This document shows, one piece after another, positions 46,029 through 56,722 of a DNA stretch of 64,000 bases. Position 1 is the stretch's first letter; the number at the start of each line of letters is the position of its first letter. The stretch lies in contig JAGTXZ010000008.1 of NCBI GenBank assembly GCA_018398575.1, positions 496,001 through 560,000 on the forward strand, given 5' to 3'. The notes beneath the pieces were generated by a model. The model saw only the letters and a list, made by a program, of their open reading frames with translations, searched no databases and was not told where the DNA came from. Both the position numbers and the translations under genes were made by a program. The stretch comes from Ampelomyces quisqualis. Its lineage: Eukaryota; Ascomycota; Dothideomycetes; Pleosporales; Phaeosphaeriaceae.

Positions 46029-47816
46029 TTATGCCACTCTTTTGTCTTTCAGCTTGAGCAAGCTGTGATAGTGTGTTCTCACAGCGCCTGGTGATCGATT
46101 GGGAAAACGCTTGAATATCTCATCCCAGGCCAGATTCTCCTTGTCTTTGTAAGAGAGGAGACGATAGTCATCAGAATCTTTCCAGGACTCGCGTGATGAC
46201 AGACTACCTACGTTACCAGCAGTGTGATCGTCATCCTCTTCGCTAGTCTCTTCAGAGCTGCTCAGCTCAAGACCAGAGGTATCTCGCGAGATGTACAACT
46301 CAGGCTCAAGGCTTGGAGATCTTCTCTTTTGTCCAGTGCGTGGTATGGACGCGGCAGTGCGGTCCTGAAGACCGACAAGCATCCAGGACTCTTTTGTTTG
46401 CTGGATCCGATAAACAGTCGTAAATCCAGCACCATAGACCTCCAAGCCTGGTATCGATGCGGTTGTGAAAGGTTGCGAATCCAAGGCCCGCACATGAGCT
46501 ACCACGGGATCAGAGTTGGGTTGGGCATACGAAGCCAGCCCGCTGATCTCAAAGAGACCTTGGGGAGTCATGTTGTCACGACTCAAACCACACGGGATAA
46601 CCGCGCTTGCCGGTGTTGAACGACACTGTCGTCCCGTGTCTTTACTGATCCGTGTGCCGGTTTGCGTCCATCTTTGCTCGAATCATGTCAGAATTCAGGT
46701 GATTCCTTTTGAGAGTAGTGCTCCATTATTTCTTACGACGGGGCTGTCGAGGTGGGTGTGGGATCCCGACAGAAGCGAGACGACACTGCTGAGGCCCGGC
46801 TGGCAGCATCCCATCGCATCCGTAGGACAGAGTCGATGCGGGTCCGCTACTATCACCAACCTCAGATTCGATTCCCTTGTCTTCATTGACACTATCCTCT
46901 GCCTCTGAATTCTCAGTTGTGCTACATCGGTTGCCTCTTGGAAAAGGTATAGTCGTTGTTTCACGAGACAGCTTTCTTTTTATCTTGTAAGCTGGTTGGC
47001 TTTCAAGGTCTGAGAATTTGCTGCTGCCATAGTCGCTATCACCCTGCCCGTCCCCATCTCTGGGAAAGAGTCGTGGGGAATCGCTGCCTTTGAAGGGTGC
47101 TAGTGATTTAGTAGAAGTAAGCTTAGCATCTCCCTGAACACTTTTGACAAGCTTTCTACGTTTGCCTCGTTGAGCGTGGCCCGAGACACATCCAGGACTC
47201 GAACACGGCGGCTGTACGACTGGGCCGTTGGCATCAGCGGACCACGATTGAGTCCTCTTGTGTCTCTGAAGGCTGTCAGTCCGAACGGCATTGCTATAAA
47301 CCGCATCCGGCTCGTTTGGAAGCGGTTCTGGAGAGTTCCCAGTTTCGGCTTTTGTCCAAGTCAGAGCGAGCGCTTACCTGGAAAGGTTTCGACAGAATCT
47401 TCAACGACGAGGCGCATGTCTGCTGCATTGACCGTGCCCTCTCTTTCATGACCATCAGTTGCAAAATCAGCACCTATATCTACGTGGTTGTCTTGGAGAC
47501 GTGGTGCTAAAAAGCTAGGCCTGTCCGGCACTGCAATACGGAGCTGTTCGCGCAGATTCGAAGCTAACTTAAATTAGTAGAGCGAATGCTGTCTCCATCT
47601 GCGACTTACGAAAATCATCCCTGACCCTCTGCTGGTCCAGATTTGAGCTCAGTCTCTCCGTGCTGTGTGACAAGTCCAACGGAGGTTCTTCATTGCATGT
47701 CTGTTGTTGCTCTAACTCTCCACCTGGAGGACTGACTTCAATGTTCTGTGCTTTGTCTGGAGCGCAAAGGGGTCATAAGGCTTGGAAACGATCGGCTGCT
47801 GCGAAGAAGAGGCCAT
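46029..47816 (-). CDS. SANT/Myb-like domain protein, five-exon model
   Basis: Proposed exons 47724-47816, 47610-47655, 47378-47563, 46737-47327 and 46029-46639 close in frame to 508 aa. The fourth exon is a long open frame with no ATG at its head, so simple ORF calling misses it. It is rich in Lys/Ser/Glu, with basic patches (RGKRRKL, AYKIKRKLSRE). The C-terminus contains SWKDSDDYRLLSYKDKENLAWDEIFKRF...SPGAVRTHYHSLLKL, which has the spaced Trp and the helix pattern of a SANT/Myb domain. It is probably nuclear and DNA- or chromatin-associated (inference). The junctions at exons 1/2 and 4/5 are weak choices among alternatives. If they are wrong the gene could be frameshifted. A TATA box lies just upstream. 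Confidence 0.5.
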
Positions 47817-47856
47817 TGTGTGCGAAAGTAGCGAGCATCTTGCGCCTGAATGATGC

Positions 47857-47869
47857 CCCTTTATAGAGC
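47857..47869 (-). promoter_or_regulatory. TATA box of the SANT-like gene
   Basis: Minus strand reads CTCTATAAAGGGG about 45 bp before the ATG at 47816. The spacing suits a short 5' leader and supports that start codon. Confidence 0.5.
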
Positions 47870-49391
47870 TTGATGGCATAATGTAGGCATGAGGACTGGG
47901 CACATATTGTGCGGGCAAACTGTATCGGACACGAACCGCGCCGCAGCTACATCGCACCCTTGCACCCAATTCGCCATCTCAGACCATCTCGTTCGGCTGA
48001 ACTACCCCCACAACATCCAGGTTTGACTGCTGATCGTCGGGTGTAGAGTCTAATAACACGAAAGAAGAAGTCCATGTCGCACCTAGCGCATGACCAGCTA
48101 GGTTATTGTCAGGCATTTCTGAACCTACGCAAGGGGCCTAAGGAAGCGCTTCGAAGCTCTCGGCGCCAGCCTGTCGTCCATGCCATTAGCTACCCCTTTC
48201 CTCTGCAATATGGCTTACTTCCCTCTGGCCTCTAGTGTCTGCCTCACGGACTCACCGAGTGGTCGGACGATCGGTGAGGCATCTAAACGTATAAATGATT
48301 GAGCTGCGGAGATCGTGCCATGTCTGCATATTTCCACTGAAACGAAAAAGTAGACATCACAGGTAACGGACGGCTCGTAAAGATTTCCTCCTGATTAGGT
48401 AACAGGATGACATTGCATTGAAAGGAAAGCCATAGATGTGTCGAAATAGGAAAGCAGACACCACAACTGACAGGTTACTAGTCAGGACTTCTTTCTCATC
48501 TGGCAACACAGAAGCATTGCCTTAACAGAAAGTAACGAAAGTGCCAAGAGTTGGGCCGTCAAGCGGACAGGCTGATGAGCCATCTATCACTGAGCTCGAT
48601 ACCGCAAGGCTTGAGCACGGACACTCGCCAATGGAACCGCCGCTCCCGCCGCAGAGGCCCTCCGCTCGAACTTCGCTCCCAGGTGCTTATCGCTGGAGGC
48701 GAAAGATCAGCAGGAGGAAACATGAAGGGTGTGCGCATTGGCAATTGAACGCAGACGGTCTCAAAAGGATGCTCACGAGCCAAAGTATAGCACGCTGCGC
48801 TCCAGTATCTGCCGAATCTCAAAATTTGCTGAGTTGGGGGTTGACCGCAAGGCAAGAGTGCAGTTATCGAGCGAAGTCGACCCTGAACTTTGCGAATGGT
48901 TACCTTTTTCCCGCTAGCGCCGACCACCTAAGCGAAAGCCCGGCTTTCTCAAACAGGAACCCTCCATTTCCTAATGCAGAAATACTGTCTGATTTTTTGC
49001 CAGTATATAAGCTATAATATCGTAGAGTAGATTGTAACTTATCTAATAAAAAGCTATTACTATTAATTTGTACTATTTTATAGTATTACTAATAAAAGTT
49101 TAGAATCTAGTAAGCTAAAAGTTATATATTAAATATAGTTAACTATATCTAAAACTTAGTATACAACTAGATATATATAGTATATAGCTAACTAGATTTA
49201 AAATTAGAGCTATATTACTCTTATAATAGATCTATTTAAGTAGATTAAAGATTAAAGTATACTATATAATAGAAGTAGTATATATATAGACTGTTACTTA
49301 TCTACTAATATATTTTAATACTCTTATATACTATATGTAAAGTCCTATATATATAGAATTTCTAAATTTAGTTTCTATAGTAATACTAACC
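47870..49391. other. Upstream region and boundary to the AT-rich nest
   Basis: To about 49,010 the composition is balanced. A + frame at 48541-49017 (159 codons, no ATG at its head) has no recognisable domain and I do not call it. From about 49,020 to 49,391 the sequence is very TA-rich and without features. The 5 bp before copy 2 are TAACC. Confidence 0.45.
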
Positions 49392-49690
49392 TGTAACAAC
49401 GCAGGTAGGTACAGCTATTAGAATCAAATTGGATACGTATTAGAGGCATATAAGAGTGCGTGTTATATTAAAGATTCTAGATTAGCTATACACCTATAGG
49501 TCTTGTACAAAAGGACAAGAGAAACTTGTTTTCTATCTATGCTATAGGCTTATATTTATAGTAGGCGTAGCAGCTAAGTTAGAGCGTTATTAGAGCGCTT
49601 TTAGTTCTAATCTACTAGCTCTCTACATAATCTGTTACTAAGCCTTTATAAAGTATTAGATATAATATATGTTTGCATGTGCTTGTTATA
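49392..49690 (-). repeat. Copy 2, 3' LTR
   Basis: 299 bp, TGTAACA...TTATA, the last base pairs altered by a C-to-T change from TTACA. Followed by the same pyrimidine tract (polypurine tract on the element strand) as copy 1. Confidence 0.9.
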
Positions 49691-50069
49691 TTACCTCTCT
49701 TCTTAAAATTAATAGTTCTTATTAATTAGGTCTGTATTAGTATTGTTTTAGATACCTCTTTAAATTGTTATAAACTCTTATTTACTTTAAGTTCCTTTTA
49801 AGATAATATAATATAGCTGTTTGTTATTGTTTTAATTAGCGCGCTAGCGCGTTTAACGTTTCTAACTTTACCTTAAGCTTTTAAGTATATATATAAGGCT
49901 AGCTCTCTAGTATACTACTTCTCTATACTCTCTCCTTTACGTTTGTATACCTAAAGCTATTTAAGCCTTATTCTTTCTTAATTACTAGCTAACTATATAG
50001 TAGATACACACAATACCTATTCTTGTCTCTTCTAGAGCTTATCTCTTAGCCTATTAAGTTGTTTGCCTA

Positions 50070-50648
50070 TAGGCTGCAAAGGCTTTTGCCTACAGCTATT
50101 TTAATATTAAGTTTAGATTCTATTTAAACGTGTCTAAGAAGTGTGCTTATTGCACACTCTTAAATAAGAAGTGTTGCCTAGTTCTTCTATATATAGGCTA
50201 AGAGTATAATAGCCTTTCTAAGGCTCTTAACTATAGGTTTGCTGCCTTAGGTAGAGACAAGTCTAATAAGGTAGTATTAGAGTAGAAGGCTACTATTAAG
50301 AAGGCAGCGTTTTAGTTAGCTGCTGTTATACAAGTAAGTACTGCACAGGTAGCTAATATAAATAACGCTAACTTGTTAGTTAGCGCTTATTACTAGAGAA
50401 AGGAGCTAGCTAAGAAGGTTAGGTTAATAGCTAAGAAGGTTAAGTTGCTTAGAAGAAGTATAGCTAGGTTAACTAGTATAGTTACTTAGCTAGTAGATAT
50501 TATAATAGCATTAAGAGCTAATTAGTTAGTAGAGTAGAAGAAGGCGCAAAAGGCAGCGCAAGAGGCTAGTACTTGCAGCAAGTAGAGCTAGAATAGAAAA
50601 TAACTAGGTAGTGCGTTAGTATCTACACCTAGGAATTTAGACAATTAA
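50070..50648 (+). pseudogene. Antisense extra frame of the Gypsy-type element, copy 2
   Basis: Equivalent of the frame at 34140-34744. From 50130 it reads 173 codons to the same terminal TAA (50646-50648). The Cys cluster (KKCAYCTLLNKKC) and helical region are kept. It is six codons shorter than copy 1 through one in-frame deletion. At one codon copy 2 keeps CAG where copy 1 has TAG, and at another the reverse is true, which shows that the ancestral codon was CAG. Confidence 0.6.
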
Positions 50649-53331
50649 GAACGTTCTACTAGTAGTAACAAAAGTCTGCTATTAGATCTAATAAAAGAGT
50701 AAGACTCTTATTGTTAATAGCTATTACCTACTAGTGTAGTAGTTACAATATTAAGTTCTATTTCCCTAATATAATTGTTTTGTAATGCTATAAGATCTTT
50801 AACTCCTTTTTCTTATACTATAATCTACTTAGCTAACGCTTGTAGAGGTCTTAGCTGTTTTAGATAGCGTTTATAGAACGCTTGCAATATATATAGAGCG
50901 CCTATAAAGTTTAAAGTATTATACTAGGTAAGGTTAAGATTATAGCCTACTTATTTTACACAATACTCTAGGATAGAGTAGTATAGCTTACTAGCTAAGA
51001 TCTTTTTAACTTCTTATTCTTTAACGCCTTAAATTAAGATGCTAGATAAGTTTAGGCTTAGCTAACTAGGCAAGGGGTTGTTAGAGTTCTTGCAAAGAAC
51101 GTCTAGAGCAAACATGTTATAAATCTTAGAACCTTTAGGTAGCTTTAGTTAAAATAAATAGCTAACTTATTCTAGAACTTTAAAGAAGCCTTCTTATAAT
51201 TTAGCAAGTTTACAACTTAAGTAGGTAACAGATAAGTTTTAGGTTAAGAGGTAAACCTTGTTACCTACTGCCTAATTAATAAGTTAATAATATTTGTTTA
51301 CCTTAGTAGCTATCTATTACTGCGCCTTTTCTATATTATCTTTAGCTATGCGCTAGGCTATATACATGCAGGTAGCTAAGCTTAAGGCATCCTTAACATT
51401 TATATCTTTGTATTTTAAAGAGGATAGTGCCTAATCCTAGCTCTATTATAGTTTAGATCTAAACAGAAGCTAGTACAGCGCTATACTAATTGCAGAGTGC
51501 AGCAGCGTAGCTTAGGCTTAATTAATTATTAGCAAAAGGTTACTCTAGTTATCCTAGTAATAAGATACAAAAGGCCTTAATTGTTAATTAATATACTTGT
51601 TTATAATCTTAGTTTATCTATTAGTTTGTTTATAGTAGGCTGTAGAAAGCTTAAGTTGCACGCCTAGGATCTTACAGAACTTAGACTAGAATTAGGATAC
51701 AAACTAGGGTTTGCAGTTAGATACTATACTTTTAGGCGTATAGCTAAATTAGTATACTTATTAGATAAACAAGTAAGCTATTCCTTAAGCGTTAATTATC
51801 TTATAGTAAGGAATAGAAACAGCTTGCTTTAATAGGCAATTAATAATAACTATAATTTAATTATAGCTATACTAATTAGTTAAGAATATCTTAAAATCTA
51901 TATACAAATGCTATATAGGCCTATTAGGAATTAGTAACAGATAGAGGAAACCTTAGGATTAGAGCTGTCTTAGATAAGATCTTTAACAAGTAACGTAGTT
52001 TTGTATATAGCGTTTGCATATAGCCTTTATACTCTTCTAATAATACTGCTAAGATAAGAGCTAATATATCTTTATAGCGCTTAGATAAGCAGTAGATACC
52101 TAATTGTAAGCCTCTCTAATTAGTTAGGTGCATAAGAAGAAATTCCTAGGTACACAAAGGCGTAAGTAATAAAGCAGTAGTTTTTCTTAGACATAATATA
52201 GCTATAGTAGCTTAAGACGCTCTTTCTTAAAAGAATAGCAATTCTCTACTAGTAGGGCTTTAATTAGTTCTAACAAGTTAAGGTTTAGAGAGGCACTAAT
52301 AGATTAGACTAAAACAGCTAAAACACTAACCTCTAGCTAGTTACAGACGTAGTTCTAAGCAAGTTTAGAGTTAACTAGAGAGTTTAGGCGTTTAGGTCCT
52401 AGAAGTACACAAGATCTGTTATCTTGTTAGGCAGCCTTAACTTTGCTAACATTTTGTTTTCTTTAGCTTAGAATATTAGCTTGCTTATTAAGCTTGCTAG
52501 GCGTGTACTTAATATAGAAATTAAAAGAAGTAATAATCTCTACCTATTGTGCTTAACATATATTAAGAACCTTAGTAGTTATAAAGTATTCTAAGAAGTA
52601 GTAATCTAAATACACCTAGATTTAACTCTATATAGAGGTAAGTTTAGCTCTCTACTTCTTAAACACTTTTAGAATAGTAAAAAGTTCTTTATTATATATT
52701 TTCTAATTAAGCTTAGCTCTAGATAGAGCGTAACTGTAGAAGGCTACAGGATACTACTTGTTATTAGGGTGTTTCTAAGAGAGTACTCCTGCTATTACTC
52801 TATCTAACGCGTTAGTTTCTAACTTTATGTTATACTTAAGATAGAAATAAGATAGCGTAGGAATAGCTAGAAGTAAGGCTTTAATCTAACTAAAAGCCTG
52901 TTAGTAGTCTATAGTCTATTTAAACAGTGTAAAGAGACTTTAAAGCTTTATAATTAGTTTAGCTACACAAGAGAAATTCTTAATAAATTGTTAATAGAAA
53001 CTAGCAAAACTAAGAAATAACTTAACGCTAGTAACTATAGTAGGTTCAGCCTAGTTTTAGAGTGCTTCTACCTTATTAGAGTTAACTTTAGTGCCTTAGT
53101 TTGTTAAAACGTAACTTAGATACTTTGTATAAGTTACATAAAATTTACTCTTCTAAATGCGTTAGGAAAAATTAAGATTTGTCTGGTTAGCCTAGTTGCG
53201 GCAACCTGTAGCTGCCTAACAGTAATACTGTTTACTAGACAATTTGCTAAAGTTGCCCTACTTACTTCTAGTTGCTAGCAACCTAACAGCAACCTAATAG
53301 TAAATTGCCTGTGTTACCTACGTTGCTAGTG

Positions 53332-53384
53332 TTGCTAGTGTTGCTAGTGTTGCTAGTGTTGCTAGTGTTGCTAGATTTAATAGT
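53332..53384 (+). repeat. 9-bp tandem repeat GTTGCTAGT near the X terminus
   Basis: About six head-to-tail copies. Element Y carries a diverged, GC-richer form (GTCGCTAGT/GTTGCTAGT/GTCGCTAAT) at the same distance from its end, so these are subterminal repeats of the transposon family and could be transposase-binding sites. Confidence 0.8.
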
Positions 53385-56071
53385 TAAGAACTGTTAAGTA
53401 CTATAGCACTAGTAGAACTATATACTACAGCCAGCTACTTATGTCTTTATACTCTTGTAGCGTAGGCTAACTAAGCTAGTCTTTCTTGTCTAGTTATGTA
53501 GGCTTTTTAATTAAATATAGTATAGACAAATTGCGCTTCTTTAAAAGTAGGCTAGCCTAGACATAGCTACTAGGCTTAACGTCCTGTAGAGCACGCATTA
53601 GTAGGTACATAACGTGCTCTATGTATAGAAGGCTGTAATAGCTACTACTACTTACAGAGTAGTAATTATCTTGCTAGTTAGTTATATTAAGATTAGGTGC
53701 TGTGTCTACTAGTGCTGCACTATCTGCTACAGTAGTCTACACTATTGCGTTATATTAAGGCTAACCTAACAGTATTTACGCGTTATACTAGCAAAAGTAT
53801 ATCTAGTTCTTGTAATATTTGCGTTGCTTGCTATTTACAACTACTTAATAACACTTTATTTCTTTTTTATACTGTTACACTAACCTATTACACTTGTCTA
53901 GTTTTAGTTACTATTTCTCTTTAGTTAAGGTAATTACGTTAAGTATATTGCCTTTAATTATAATATTGTAGGCCTGCGTTATAAATTCTTTCTATGCGTC
54001 TTCTGCTATAATGCTTTAGCTACCTCTATAGTTCTTAAACTACAGCTGTTTATCTGCCTTATAAAGGTATTCTAGTGCAAGTTTATCTGCATATCTATAC
54101 TCTTCTAGTAAAATATTTTTTACTTTACTTAATGCTTTACGCACGCGTATATAAACAGCATTCTATGCAAGTTATTACATGTTACATTACATTTAGACTT
54201 ACTTACATTGTTAGTATCTTTGTGTAAGACTTTCTTCTTCTTTCTAATATCCTCTTTTCTATTCTTTTCTATTAAGTAGTTTGCTTTCTTCTTCTCTTTG
54301 TTGTTATAATTGTCTATAAGCGCATTATAGCAATTTTGCTTCTCTTCTGTGTAGTTAGCTAGAATATTATCTACGTTATTATTATAAGTATCCTTTAGCA
54401 CTAAAACGTTAGCCCTGTTAATCTCTTATTAGTTTATGTGTACAGCAATATCCTGTTATATATTGTCCTATATAAGAATCTGTTAAATGCCTTTTAGGTT
54501 CTTCTATTTTTTGCAAATAGTATTAAAGTAGTCTACTTTCTGTTAGCTAATGCTATGTATAGAACTTGCAATATACTTTCTATAGTATGTTTATAAAAGA
54601 GTATAGTTTTCCTAGTGCTATTGTTATTAAATTCTCTTATTACATTAAATATAACTAAGCCTATTAGTGCTACTATATTTACACTTAGTTTATTAAACTT
54701 CTCTTAATTCCTAGTTATTGCAGCAATGCTCTATTTCTTGTTATTATAGAATAACTATGCTATTACTACTGCAAGACTAGGGTTTAGAAATCTAGCAGAT
54801 TTAGGCTGTCTTTAGTTAGCTAGTATAGCTGTTTTAGAGGTGTACTTATGTTCTTTAGGTCTTATAGTAGGTAAATAAAGTCTTTAAGCAGTTTGCTAGG
54901 CTTAAGAACCTATCTATCTAGGTAGTTTAATATATAAGCACTAGTAATTTCTAGTTATTCTTGCTTTATTACGTAGGTCTACAAGTTGCTACATATGTCT
55001 AGTATCTAGGCGCCTACTATTAGCTACTATCCTTAGCAGGCTGCAATAGTACTTATATAGTAGGCAGCTTCTTTATATAGTGTTAAGCTAATATGCAATT
55101 AAACTAATAATAGTAGAGTATTTTATACTTTTGTCTAAGTGTCTAGTAGCATTTAAGCGTACATATACCTGCGTGTATTAAGCTATAGTATTATTACTAT
55201 ACTATATAGCGTCTTTCTGTTGTTAGTAAGTAGTTGCGTTACTAGGATAACTCTTACCTTCTCTAGTGTAGTCTTATTTTCTAGTAACACACTTTCCTTT
55301 GCCTAGCGTTTTTCTTTTCTCTATAGTAGTAACTTAAATAAGTCTACACTAGATAAGAAGAGTTGTAACTCTATAACAGTTAAAACTACTTAATTATACA
55401 CAATAAAGTATCTTCCTACAATGTAACAGCCTTAAGTCTAATAGTAGTTCTCTTTTAACTACTAACGTTTTCTGTGTGTTAGTCCTATAGGTTTTTAGTT
55501 TATGTTAGCTTATTGTGCTTATGCTACTACTGCGTCTAGATTTCTCTTATTAATAAGTAAGTAATGCTGCAGATCTAGAAGTATATAGTATTTAATCTCT
55601 AAGCTATCTTATTAAGTAACTTTTTAGTTAGACTAGTGTAGTAGTTAGTTATACTTCTATTTTAATCCTAGAGTTAAGGCTTAAGGATAGTAGCGTTAGA
55701 GTCTAGACAGTTTTTAGTCTCTATAGTATCTTAGTTTTTAGTATGTTAGTTCTAAGGTTATATTCTCTAAGAGCCTAACCTTTACACTATTATCTATTAG
55801 CGCTTGTTTTAGCGCTTGTTTAGACAAAGATATAGTGTGCTGCTAACATTACTTAAATTTGCTGCTTAGTATAAAGTATATAGAGTAAGCGCTTACTCTT
55901 TAAATATTAAAGAACTATTAGCAAGAGTAGTAGAAGTAAGTAATATATATAGCGCAATAGAGTTTTTACTTTGTAAGTATAAGTAGAGTTTTTGTAACAT
56001 ATACAGTCTAATATTGCCTTAAATTCTACTAGAGTATAGTAGTTAGGCTATTTAATTAAATAGCCTCTTGT

Positions 56072-56408
56072 CCTTAACTATGTGCTAGCGTACATAATAG
56101 TTGTCTACTGTTAGCATAAATAGTTATGCGCATAATATAAGTAATTAGGCTCCTCTTTGTTTTTAACTGCGTGCTAGTGTATATAATAGTTATCTACTAT
56201 TAGCACAAATAGTTGTGCGCGTAATACAGGCAATTAGGTGCCTTTCTATTCTTAACTAAATGTTAGCGTACATAATAGTTGTCTACTATTAGCATAAATA
56301 GTAGTGCGCACAATATAGGCAATTAGGTACTCTTCTATTCTTCTATCCTTTACTAAATATTAGCGTACACAATAGTTGTCTACTATTAGTATAAATAGTT
56401 GTGCGCGC
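56072..56408 (+). repeat. Four tandem ~89-95 bp units inside X
   Basis: Units begin near 56072, 56161, 56250 and 56345 and share CTAGCGTACATAATAGTTG, then TAGCATAAATAGT and GTAATTAGG-like sequence. The fourth unit is cut by insertion of copy 3. Confidence 0.75.
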
Positions 56409-56538
56409 TGTAACAAGCACATGCAAATACATGTTACATCTAATACCTTATAAAGGCTTAGTAACAGATTATGTAGAGAGCTAGCAGATTAGGACTAAAA
56501 GCGCTCTAACAGCGCTCTAACTCAGCTGCTACGCCTAC

Positions 56539-56546
56539 TATAAATA
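56539..56546 (+). promoter_or_regulatory. LTR TATA box
   Basis: TATAAATA, 33 bp upstream of the 13-nt sequence (56572-56584) that pairs with the primer-binding site. This spacing predicts that transcription begins at or next to that sequence. The box is present in every complete LTR of the family here. Confidence 0.65.
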
Positions 56547-56571
56547 TAAGCCTATAGCATAGATAGAGGAT

Positions 56572-56584
56572 AAGTTTCTCTTGT
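56572..56584 (+). promoter_or_regulatory. Predicted 5' end of the element RNA (self-primer)
   Basis: AAGTTTCTCTTGT is the exact reverse complement of the site 56710-56722 just after the LTR. With the TATA box upstream this is the expected 5' end of the genomic RNA, as in Tf1. Confidence 0.6.
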
Positions 56585-56709
56585 CCTTCTGTACAAGACC
56601 TATAGGTATATAGCTAATCTAGAATCTCTAATACAACACGTACTCCTATATACCTCTAATACGTATCCAATTTAATTCTAATAGCTGTACCTACCTGCGT
56701 TGTTACATT

Positions 56710-56722
56710 ACAAGAGAAACTT
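56710..56722 (+). other. Primer-binding site, self-primed type
   Basis: ACAAGAGAAACTT starts two nucleotides after the LTR, the normal position of a primer-binding site. It does not end in TGG, as a site for a tRNA 3' CCA end would start, but is fully complementary to 56572-56584 in the LTR. Confidence 0.6.

Larger units (their letters stand above)
49392..53159 (-). mobile_element. Gypsy-type LTR element copy 2, interrupted
   Basis: Same family and orientation as copy 1. It starts with the 3' LTR (49392-49690) and is collinear with copy 1 until position 53159, which corresponds to about 37249 in copy 1 within pol. There it is cut by DNA transposon X. The remaining ~3.3 kb, including the 5' LTR, must lie beyond the window. 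It is RIP-mutated throughout. Confidence 0.88.
53160..56408. mobile_element. DNA transposon X, left part, family undetermined
   Basis: Inserted in copy 2. The left end CGTTAGGAAAA matches the terminal inverted repeat of element Y, and the following ~170 bp align with Y at about 80% by eye. The rest is ~3 kb of TA-rich decayed sequence. On the minus strand short segments look like a transposase tail (for example a Lys/Glu-rich stretch at 54129-54401 and LLQRKEKRQAKESVLLENK near 55300), but I cannot assign a superfamily. The right end is hidden because copy 3 is inserted at 56409. Confidence 0.65.
56409..56707 (+). repeat. Copy 3, 5' LTR
   Basis: 299 bp, TGTAACA...TGTTACA with perfect 7-bp terminal inverted repeats. 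Confidence 0.93.

Noticed and set aside
48541..49017. 159-codon plus-strand frame at the edge of the AT block
   Set aside because: No ATG at its head, no domain, and it ends as the composition changes. Kept only as an unassigned open frame.
53332..53384. 9-bp repeat array considered as a CRISPR-like or centromeric repeat
   Set aside because: The units are contiguous without spacers, and the same motif occurs in Y, which identifies it as a transposon subterminal repeat.
54129..54401. 90-codon Lys/Asn-rich minus-strand frame in X considered as a gene
   Set aside because: Composition follows the TA-rich decay. It is at most part of a broken transposase and not an independent gene.
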